Under the pieces are notes generated by a model, which saw nothing but the letters and a program-made list of their open reading frames with translations, was not told where the DNA came from and searched no databases. A program made the translations under genes and the position numbers. From Planctomycetota bacterium (GTDB taxonomy: Bacteria; Planctomycetota; Planctomycetia; Isosphaerales; Isosphaeraceae), in NCBI GenBank assembly GCA_021791715.1, contig JAJYWB010000001.1:124001-188000 (forward strand): a DNA stretch of 64,000 bases, written 5' to 3'. Below, one piece after another: positions 52,217 to 59,736 of this stretch (positions are counted from its first letter, which is position 1; the number at the start of each line of letters is the position of its first letter).

Positions 52217-54642
52217 AGCGAGCAAAAAAAACGATTTACGTAACAATATTCTCATCTCTCTTAATTTTGCTGTCGACATCATCGGTTCGTTCGGCTTTAC
52301 CCGAGGCTTCTTCTCCCGAGGCGGTCGGATTCGATTCGGCTCGGCTGGATCTGGTCGACCGAGCGATCGAGCGAGCGATCGCAGCGGACCGGATTCCGGG
52401 AGCGGTTTTACTTGTCGCGCGGCGGGGTTTGATCGCACGTGTGAAAGCTTATGGTAAAAGGTCGGTCGAACCGAGCGCCGAGCCGATGACGCGCGACTCG
52501 ATCTTCGATATGGCTTCGCTCACCAAACCGATGGCGACCGCGACCGCGATCCTCACGTTAATCGAAGAGGGAAAGATTCGGCTCGACGATCCGCTTAAAA
52601 AGTATCTCGCCGAATTCGACAATCACGGCAAAGGGGCGATTACGATTGAACAGTTGTTGCGGCATCGTTCGGGATTCATCGCCGACAATCCCGTCGCCGA
52701 TTACGCCGACGGACCCGAGAAGGCGTGGGAACGGCTCTCCGCGCTCGAGCTCAAACACCCGATCGGAGATCGCTTCTTATATAGCGATATCAATTACATT
52801 GTTTTGGGTAAGATTGTCGAAAAGATCACGGGAAAAAGCCTTAACGCTTACTGTTTAGAAAGGGTATTCAATCCTTTAAACATGAACGACTCGGGTTTCC
52901 GGCGGATCGGCTTCGAGCCCGATCGACCGATCCCGCTCGAACGGATCGTTCCGACCGAGCGCGAGGGGGATATCGTGCTTCGCGGGGTCGTTCATGATCC
53001 GAGATCGAGAGCGCTCGGCGGGGTCGCGGGGCACGCGGGGTTGTTCAGCTCGGCGGACGACGCGGCGACACTCGCTCAAACTTTTATCAAGGGAGGGGTC
53101 GGGCCGAACGGCGTGCGGGTGCTCGCTCCGCTGACGGTGCGTCTCGCACTTGATACGGGCAAGACTCGCGAGGGAGAAAAACGAGGATTGGGTTGGGACG
53201 TTGCGACGAGCTTCTCGGCGCAGCGGGGGTCGCTGTTCGGCGGCGACGGTTTCGGTCATACGGGATTCACCGGGACGAGCGTTTGGGTCGACCTGGAAAC
53301 CGAGACGATTATCGTTCTGCTGACGAGCCGGCTTCATCCCAGGTCGCGCGGCGAGGTGAATTCGCTGAGAGGCGAAGTGGCGACGCTCGTCGCCGCGGCG
53401 ATCGTCGACGCGCCGGCGCGAGAAAAAACCGGAGGGGTCGATAAAGCGGCTTCAAGAGCGGCTCGGACAAATCAAGCAATGAATGATGTAGATAACAAAA
53501 TTTTACGCATGTATCATGTGCAATGCGGAATTGATATTCTAATTAAGCGTGGATTCGCCGATGTTTCGGGGAAGACGATCGGATTGGTTACGAATCATAC
53601 GGGACGAGCGGCGAACGGCGAATCGACGATCGACGCTCTTTTTCACGCTCCCGGGGTGAAGCTCGTTTCGCTTTTTTCGCCTGAGCACGGGATTCGGGGG
53701 GCGGTCGACGCCGAGGTCGCCGATTCGCGCGACCAGGCGACGGGGCTGCCGATTCATAGCCTATACGGCGCGTCGAGGAAGCCGACCGCAGAGGCGCTCA
53801 AAGGGCTCGACGCGGTCGTTTACGATATTCAGGATATAGGCGCTCGTTTTTATACCTATATTACCACGTTGGGGTATGTTCTTCAGTCGTGCGGCGAGAA
53901 CGGCGTATCGGTTTACGTTCTCGATCGGCCGAATCCGATCGGCGGAGTAAAGGTTTCGGGGCCGGTGCGGGACGACGAGTTCGCTTCGTTCATCGCGTAT
54001 CATGCGCTCCCGGTTCGACACGGGCTGACGGTCGGCGAGCTGGCGCGGTTGTATGTCGGCGAAAGAAAGATCAAGGTCGATTTGCATGTGATACCGTGCG
54101 AAGATTGGAATCGAGGCGACTTGTATGATCAAACGGGATTGATGTGGGTGAATCCCTCGCCGAATATCCGGAGTTTGACCGAGGCGTTGTTGTATCCCGG
54201 AGTCGGATTGTTGGAGGCGTGCGATTTGGCGCACGGTCGGGGGACGGAATTTCCGTTCGAGGCGATCGGGGCGCCGTGGATCGACGCGATCGATTTTTCA
54301 CGATCGCTCAATGAATTGAATCTCGCGGGGTTCGGTTTCACGCCGATTCGGTTTAAGCCGACCGCGCGGAAATACGCCGGGGAAGAGTGCGGAGGTGTGC
54401 GGATTTTGATCAAAGATTGGGCCGAGGTCGATCCGGTCGATCTCGGGATCGGAATCGCGACGGTTTTGCAGGCGAAGTATCCCGGCAAGTGGGGCGCCGA
54501 CGGTTTCCTTAAACTCACAGCCGATCGAGCGACCCGCGACGCGATCGTCGCGGGGAAAACGCTCGATCAAATCAAACAAATGTACCAGGGCGAACTCGAA
54601 TCGTTCAAGGCGATCCGCGAAAAATATCTTATCTACAAATAG
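52213..54642 (+). CDS. Fusion of class C beta-lactamase-like hydrolase and NamZ-type exo-muramidase (DUF1343)
   Basis: The 809-residue protein has an N-terminal signal-like segment (IYVTIFSSLLILLSTSSVRS). The serine-hydrolase domain covers about 40-400, with SLTK (102-105), YSD (190-192, replacing YSN) and HTG (349-351). The second domain (about 437-805) is DUF1343/NamZ: CGIDILIKRGF, GLVTNHTGR, FSPEHGIRG, YDIQDIGARFYTYITT and PLPVRHGLTVGELA-like (seen as LPVRHGLTVGEL). In Bacillus, NamZ is an exo-acting N-acetylmuramidase and a beta-lactamase-like gene is in the same muropeptide-recovery operon, so fusion of the two fits peptidoglycan recycling. The export signal places it outside the cytoplasm. 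Confidence 0.9.
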   Translation: MKRAKKTIYVTIFSSLLILLSTSSVRSALPEASSPEAVGFDSARLDLVDRAIERAIAADRIPGAVLLVARRGLIARVKAYGKRSVEPSAEPMTRDSIFDMASLTKPMATATAILTLIEEGKIRLDDPLKKYLAEFDNHGKGAITIEQLLRHRSGFIADNPVADYADGPEKAWERLSALELKHPIGDRFLYSDINYIVLGKIVEKITGKSLNAYCLERVFNPLNMNDSGFRRIGFEPDRPIPLERIVPTEREGDIVLRGVVHDPRSRALGGVAGHAGLFSSADDAATLAQTFIKGGVGPNGVRVLAPLTVRLALDTGKTREGEKRGLGWDVATSFSAQRGSLFGGDGFGHTGFTGTSVWVDLETETIIVLLTSRLHPRSRGEVNSLRGEVATLVAAAIVDAPAREKTGGVDKAASRAARTNQAMNDVDNKILRMYHVQCGIDILIKRGFADVSGKTIGLVTNHTGRAANGESTIDALFHAPGVKLVSLFSPEHGIRGAVDAEVADSRDQATGLPIHSLYGASRKPTAEALKGLDAVVYDIQDIGARFYTYITTLGYVLQSCGENGVSVYVLDRPNPIGGVKVSGPVRDDEFASFIAYHALPVRHGLTVGELARLYVGERKIKVDLHVIPCEDWNRGDLYDQTGLMWVNPSPNIRSLTEALLYPGVGLLEACDLAHGRGTEFPFEAIGAPWIDAIDFSRSLNELNLAGFGFTPIRFKPTARKYAGEECGGVRILIKDWAEVDPVDLGIGIATVLQAKYPGKWGADGFLKLTADRATRDAIVAGKTLDQIKQMYQGELESFKAIREKYLIYK

Positions 54643-54707
54643 ACAGATAAATTCTAAGAAGGCTCTTTTCGCGAGATCGGCTTGAACGAAGGAGTTCGGT
54701 TTCAGAA

Positions 54708-55757
54708 TTATTTCGATCGACCGAGGAGCGTTTCGAGTACGAGCATTTCGAGTTGTTCGTAACGTCGTTCGGCGCGGAGGGTTTCGACGCGCTTGTGATC
54801 GATCGAGCGTACGACGTCGAGGAGCCTGAGGAACATCGTTTTCGAGTGCGAAAGATGGAACGTCGATTCTTCGAGCGTGGTGGTTCGCATCGCCTTGACG
54901 TCGAGTCCCACGCATTCGCCGTTTTTACCGTAGCCGTTGGTTTCGAGGGTCCAAACCTGGTTGAAGGCGCGACGCAAATCGACCGATCCGAAGACTTTGT
55001 CTTGATCGTATTTGAGCCCGTTTTGATCGTTTAAATGAACACTCCAAAGTTTGTTATGATAAAGCGCGTACGCCATGTCGTCGGCGGGGTCGAGCCCGGC
55101 GAGGAGCGAGTGCGCTGATTCGATGAGGACTCCCGAGCGATCGGGGTCGACGGTTTTGTACGCGAGGCCGATCATGTGGCCGACGGTCGGGAGGTATGCT
55201 TGATCCATCGGTTCGTTGGGTTTGGCTTCGCCGAGAACGCGGATCTCGGGATCGTGCTCGAGGACGGCGTTCCAGGCGTCGGCGATGCGGCCGATCGCGG
55301 TTTTGGCGTCTTTGGCCTCGCGGATGTAGGTTCCTTCGCGGGCGAGCCAGAGGACGTAGTTTTTGCAGCCGATCGCACGGGCGATGTCGACGCAGCGTTT
55401 GGAGCGGTCGAGAGCGTAGCGTCGGTCGGAGGGGCTATTCGAGGTGAAGGCGCCGTCGATCGTGCGGGCGTCCTCCCACAGCCTGGGGGCGACGATTTCG
55501 ACGAACAGTCCTTCGCCGTCGAGGATCGATTGGACGGCGGCGACTCCTTTTTGGGTGGCGTTCCAATCGAGATCGGCGGGAACGATATCGTCGTCGTGAA
55601 ATTGGACGGCGTCGAAGCCGAGTTTTTTGTATGATCGAAGTTTATCGGCGAACGGGAGTTCGGAGCGCACGGGGGGGCCGAACGGATCGGCGCCGGTACT
55701 GATATTCCAGGGGCCGAACGAGAAGCGATATTGCGTGGGGTGTGTTGGATTTGCCAT
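54708..55757 (-). CDS. Xylose-isomerase-like TIM-barrel sugar isomerase
   Basis: The 349-residue protein resembles short (class I) xylose isomerases: FSFGPWNISTGADPFG, GFDAVQFHDDDIVP with the catalytic His, the KEP-like EAKPNEPMDQ for metal binding, and VHLNDQNGLKYDQD for the second metal site. It should interconvert an aldose and ketose using two divalent metals. Length is slightly below the usual 385, so the exact sugar is uncertain. GGAG lies upstream of the ATG. It is convergent with the fusion gene and stands alone. Confidence 0.88.
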   Translation of the reverse strand: MANPTHPTQYRFSFGPWNISTGADPFGPPVRSELPFADKLRSYKKLGFDAVQFHDDDIVPADLDWNATQKGVAAVQSILDGEGLFVEIVAPRLWEDARTIDGAFTSNSPSDRRYALDRSKRCVDIARAIGCKNYVLWLAREGTYIREAKDAKTAIGRIADAWNAVLEHDPEIRVLGEAKPNEPMDQAYLPTVGHMIGLAYKTVDPDRSGVLIESAHSLLAGLDPADDMAYALYHNKLWSVHLNDQNGLKYDQDKVFGSVDLRRAFNQVWTLETNGYGKNGECVGLDVKAMRTTTLEESTFHLSHSKTMFLRLLDVVRSIDHKRVETLRAERRYEQLEMLVLETLLGRSK

Positions 55758-55971
55758 GGTAGGCGAATCTCCTAGAATCGAGAATCAAAGCCCGCGTCTT
55801 TGGTTGCGCAATCGAGCGGGGCGTTCGAGTGTTCGTTTTGGAACCGGGGGCCTCGGAACCGGTTCGGTCCGCTCGGGGGGATGACGATTTACCTTAACGG
55901 ATTTCTTGTTCGATCTCCTTCACTTTTTTCACAAACCCGTCGGCTCGTTCGTTCAATCCGAGGAAGGATCG

Positions 55972-56271
55972 ATGCGACTTTGGCACTTGCTGACGGCGAT
56001 CTTCGTGGTCGCACTGGTACTGGTTCTGATGCGAGACCCGGTCGGTCGCGTGAGTATGGTCGTCTTTGTGATGGGGTTGGGGGAAACGGCGCTCGGGACC
56101 GCCGCGCTTCTGATATTATTTCAGACGATCGCGGCGATCGGGCACGCCAACCGTCCCGGTCAGTATTTCGAGGCGGTGACCGCGACGATCGCGGTTCTCG
56201 CGATCGCGTCGCTGGTGATGAACGGGCTCTTTTGGCTCGGTCTTCATTTGATTCAGGTTTCGGTCGAATGA
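55972..56271 (+). CDS. Small membrane protein of unknown function
   Basis: From ATG 55972, with GAGGAAGG nine bases upstream, the product has 99 residues and three hydrophobic segments: LLTAIFVVALVLVLM, a central MVVFVMGLGETALGTAALLILFQTI-type segment (about 29-53) and ATIAVLAIASLVMNGLFWLGLHL. I know no family. It precedes the peptidase gene by 39 bases and may share its transcript. Confidence 0.65.
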   Translation: MRLWHLLTAIFVVALVLVLMRDPVGRVSMVVFVMGLGETALGTAALLILFQTIAAIGHANRPGQYFEAVTATIAVLAIASLVMNGLFWLGLHLIQVSVE

Positions 56272-56310
56272 CGGCGACATGCGCCGTTTACTTCATGAGT
56301 AATTTATATA

Positions 56311-58020
56311 ATGACATATATACCTGAGAAGTTTCCTCGTCGTCGGCTGCCGGATTCGCTTGCGCTTGAAACCTGGGATTCGATCGAGCCTTGGTATCGA
56401 GAGTTGTTGGATTGGCGAATTGAATCGGCGAGGGATCTCGAGGTTTGGCTCGAGGCGTGCGGCGAACTCAACGCGGCGGTTTCGCAGGAGGGAGTTCGGC
56501 GGAACGTGGCGATGACGCAACAAACCGACGATCCCGAGCGTGAGGCGGCGCATCTGGCTTTCGTTCGCGAGATCGAGCCCAAGCTCAAACCCGTTCGAGA
56601 CGCATTGCGATCTAAATATTTAGATAATCCGTTTCGACTGGATTTGCCCCGCGATCGATTTTTCGTGTTTGATCGCGCCGAGGAGAATCGTCGCGCGTTA
56701 TTCCGCGCGGCGAACGTTCCTCGCGAGACCGAGCTCGCCGAGCTTGAGCAGCGATATCAGAAGACGATCGGCGCGATGACGGTGATGTTTCGCGGCGAGG
56801 AAAAAACGCCGGCTCAGATGGCGCCGATTTTGGAGGAGCCCGATCGTTCGTTGCGTCAGGAAGCGTGGGAGCTTGTGGCGGCTCGCCGCGCCGTCGACCG
56901 CGAGGCGCTCGACGATCTTTTCGACAGGATGGTCGAATTGAGGACGGAAGTCTCGCATGAAGCGGGTTTTTCCAATTATGTCGATTACGCGTATCGTGCG
57001 CGGGAGCGTTTCGATTACGGAACGGCCGAGGCCGAGCGGTTTCGAGACGCGATCGAGCGGGTCGTCGTTCCGCTCGCCGATCAAATTATGGAGCGAAGAC
57101 GGCGTGCGATCGGGGTCGAATCGCTCCGTCCCTGGGATCTCGCGGTCGATCCGTTCGGTCGAGAACCGCTTCGTCCATTTAAGGATGTGGATGAACTTGC
57201 CGTTCGAACTAAAGCGATCTTTGATGAGATTGACCGCGATTTGGGGGACCGGTTTGAATTCCTTCGAACGCACGGTTTGCTCGATTTGGAGAACCGGAAA
57301 GGGAAAGCGCCGGGGGGATATCAGACGACGTTCGAGGACGATCGCTTGCCGTTTATTTTTATGAACGCGGTCGGTTTGGACGGCGACGTTAGAACGCTAT
57401 TACACGAAGGTGGGCACGCGTTTCACACTTTGGAATGCCGCGGCGAGCCGTTGGCCGCGTATCGCGAGGCGCCGATCGAGTTCTGCGAAGTCGCTTCGAT
57501 GTCGATGGAATTGTTGGGCGCCCGAAATTTGTCGATGTTTTATTCGCCCGAGGACGCCGATCGATCGTATCGGCGGTTGCTTGAGGGGATCGTTTTGATC
57601 ATGCCCTGGATCGCGACGGTCGACGCGTTTCAGCATTGGATTTACGCGAATCCCGCCAAAGATCGCAACGATCGACGACGGCGGTGGATCGAAATCGATC
57701 GGCGATTCGGCGGAATCGTCGATTGGACCGGTTACGAGGAGACTCGGGGGAGTTCGTGGCACAAACAATTGCATATTTTCTTGTATCCATTTTATTATAT
57801 TGAATACGGGATCGCGCAGTTGGGGGCGTTGCAAATTTGGCGACGTTCGCTCGACGATCGTCAAGGCGCCGTCGCCGCGTATCGCTCGGCGCTCGCTCTC
57901 GGCGGAAGCAGGCCGCTTCCCGAATTGTTCGCCGCCGCCGGAGCGCGATTCGATTTCGGCGTGGAGACGATCGAACCGCTCATGGCGAGGATCGCCGAGG
58001 AGCTCGAACGGATCGCGTGA
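56311..58020 (+). CDS. pepF: M3-family oligoendopeptidase (PepF-like)
   Basis: The 569-residue metallopeptidase has the zinc site HEGGH at 365-369 (LLHEGGHAFHTLE) and the third-ligand region IEFCEVASMSME near 389-400. The tail contains WKHQLHIFLYPFYYIEYGIAQLGA-like sequence (landmark FLYPFYYIEYGIAQ), typical of the M3B group, whose members cut short peptides in the cytoplasm. There is no signal peptide. The ribosome site is weak. Confidence 0.92.
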   Translation: MTYIPEKFPRRRLPDSLALETWDSIEPWYRELLDWRIESARDLEVWLEACGELNAAVSQEGVRRNVAMTQQTDDPEREAAHLAFVREIEPKLKPVRDALRSKYLDNPFRLDLPRDRFFVFDRAEENRRALFRAANVPRETELAELEQRYQKTIGAMTVMFRGEEKTPAQMAPILEEPDRSLRQEAWELVAARRAVDREALDDLFDRMVELRTEVSHEAGFSNYVDYAYRARERFDYGTAEAERFRDAIERVVVPLADQIMERRRRAIGVESLRPWDLAVDPFGREPLRPFKDVDELAVRTKAIFDEIDRDLGDRFEFLRTHGLLDLENRKGKAPGGYQTTFEDDRLPFIFMNAVGLDGDVRTLLHEGGHAFHTLECRGEPLAAYREAPIEFCEVASMSMELLGARNLSMFYSPEDADRSYRRLLEGIVLIMPWIATVDAFQHWIYANPAKDRNDRRRRWIEIDRRFGGIVDWTGYEETRGSSWHKQLHIFLYPFYYIEYGIAQLGALQIWRRSLDDRQGAVAAYRSALALGGSRPLPELFAAAGARFDFGVETIEPLMARIAEELERIA

Positions 58021-58055
58021 AGAAAGATTATACGTTTGCAGAGATCTTTGTAGAA

Positions 58056-58388
58056 TTATTTCAGAATGTCTAAGAGTTGATTTACGTCGATCGGTTTTAC
58101 GAGGACGAGGTCGGGTTGCAAGGCGGAGACGGCGGCGAGGCGATCGGGATCGCTCAATCCCGTGGTGACGACGACACGCGTCGAGGGATTCTTCGCGCGG
58201 ATCGCCGCGAGGACGTCGATTCCGTCGCCGTCGGGGAGCATGATGTCGAGGATGACGACGTCGGGACGCTGCGCTGCGCGAGCGATTCCCGCGGCGACCG
58301 AATCGACGTGATCGACGTCGTGTCCGATGCGCCGCAAGATCAGGCTCATCGCTTTCGCGGTCGCGGGGTCATCCTCAACGAGGAGCAC
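58056..58388 (-). CDS. Receiver domain, one base out of frame behind the histidine kinase
   Basis: The frame encodes a complete CheY-like receiver: LLVEDDPATA (acidic pair), the acceptor Asp in VVILDIMLPDGDG, and LVLVKPID with the conserved Lys. The only usable start near the domain is GTG at 58388, which would remove the residues before the first strand and has no well-placed ribosome site; a far upstream ATG (58607) would overlap the kinase by more than 230 bases. Deleting one A from the A6 run (58397-58392) would fuse this domain in frame to the end of the kinase (GRTDEK then SVLLVEDD). It is therefore most likely part of a hybrid kinase or is made by slippage at the run. Confidence 0.7.
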   Translation of the reverse strand: MLLVEDDPATAKAMSLILRRIGHDVDHVDSVAAGIARAAQRPDVVILDIMLPDGDGIDVLAAIRAKNPSTRVVVTTGLSDPDRLAAVSALQPDLVLVKPIDVNQLLDILK

Positions 58389-59574
58389 CGATTTTTTCGT
58401 CGGTTCTCCCGCCGCGGTTCGTCGCGTCGCCGTAAATATGGTGCGGCGCGGGGTGTTCTTGGGGAATGACGACTCCGGGTAAAACGACGGAGAAACGGCT
58501 CCCTCGATCAAGGTCGCCGTCGAGAACGATCGATCCACCCAACTGCTCGGCGAGCCGGCGCGAGATCGGCAAACCGAGACCGAATCCTTTTTGACGATCG
58601 CGTTCACGATTGTTCACCTGATAAAATTCCTCGAAGATCCGATCGCGATGTTCCGGAGCCACCCCCACGCCCGTGTCGACGACTTCAATCGTTAAATCTC
58701 GATTCTTCACGAATACCGAGATCGTTACGCCTCCCTTATGCGTGTATTTGATCGCGTTTCCGATCAGATTGCGGAGGATACGGTCGATTTTCATTCGATC
58801 TGAAAGGATGTGAGCATGCGTTTCGGCTTGGATCGAGAACGTTAAACCCGCGGCCTTCGCCGTCGTGATGAAAGCACGCGCCGTGCGGTCGACGAGTTCG
58901 TCGATCGCGAACGGTTCCAGCCGATTCGTCGAGTTATCCCACCCCAAACGACCCAATTCCATAAATTCGCCGAGCGTTTCCGCGGTCGCCGCGGCGCTCG
59001 CCTTGAGCGATCCGATCGCCTCTCGCAGCGCTTCCAAATCGTCGGCCTCGAGCGACATATCGGCGAGATGCGCCTGCAACACCAATCCGTTGATCGGAGT
59101 TCTTAAATCGTGGCTGATCGCGTTTAAGAAAAAACTCTTTCGTTCCGATTCAACCCGCGTCGCCGCGAGCTCACGCTCCAGCTTCGCCGATCGCTCGATC
59201 TCGTGATAAATCACCGACAGATCCTTCGCCTTCCAAACGTACTTCCATGTATAATAAACCAAGAACGCCAAAAACAAATCGTACAAACGCCACGCAGGCC
59301 AATACATTTTTATCGGTATAAATAAATATCCGCATGTACCGCAAAAAATGAAGATGTTTCTCATCGAGGAGAGAGCGTTCTTGGCTTGTGAGGGAGGCGT
59401 GCTTCGCTCGTTACGCCGCCAATGAAGCGCGATGATCGCGTAACCGATCGCGATCGAGAAGTCGAGCGCGACCGTCGTGCCGATCCAGAACCAGTCGTGA
59501 TTCATGCAGTGGACGAGATTCATATACGGGGTTTCGCCGCCGGTGAACCAGTCCAAAATCGGAATGCCGTTCAT
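58375..59574 (-). CDS. Histidine kinase with ethylene-receptor-like membrane sensor
   Basis: From ATG 59574 (GGAG nine bases upstream; ATG 59589 is the alternative) the product has 399 residues. The N-terminus has three membrane segments. DFSIAIGY (38-45) matches DFFIALAY of plant ETR1, and Cys78 falls exactly 40 residues after Asp38, as Cys65 does after Asp25 in ETR1. The copper-binding His of ETR1 is Gly82 here. A helical linker follows, then HisKA (His155 in AISHDLRTPI) and HATPase_c (NLIGNAIKYT, DTGVGV, GFGLGLPISRRL). It should autophosphorylate on His155. The receiver lies just downstream in another frame. No response-regulator output gene is adjacent. Confidence 0.88.
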   Translation of the reverse strand: MNGIPILDWFTGGETPYMNLVHCMNHDWFWIGTTVALDFSIAIGYAIIALHWRRNERSTPPSQAKNALSSMRNIFIFCGTCGYLFIPIKMYWPAWRLYDLFLAFLVYYTWKYVWKAKDLSVIYHEIERSAKLERELAATRVESERKSFFLNAISHDLRTPINGLVLQAHLADMSLEADDLEALREAIGSLKASAAATAETLGEFMELGRLGWDNSTNRLEPFAIDELVDRTARAFITTAKAAGLTFSIQAETHAHILSDRMKIDRILRNLIGNAIKYTHKGGVTISVFVKNRDLTIEVVDTGVGVAPEHRDRIFEEFYQVNNRERDRQKGFGLGLPISRRLAEQLGGSIVLDGDLDRGSRFSVVLPGVVIPQEHPAPHHIYGDATNRGGRTDEKIGAPR

Positions 59575-59736
59575 CGACCCGGACTCCATGTCGGAAGATC
59601 AATGTCGAAGCGAATCGCAGTCGTGAAGATTCTTCCTCGATTGAAATAATAGTTCTTAAAAAAGCTTTGTGGAAGAGGTTGAAACTCCGAAACGTAAACC
59701 TATCTGAGTTATTTTTTCCACATTGGGCGCCAAAAG

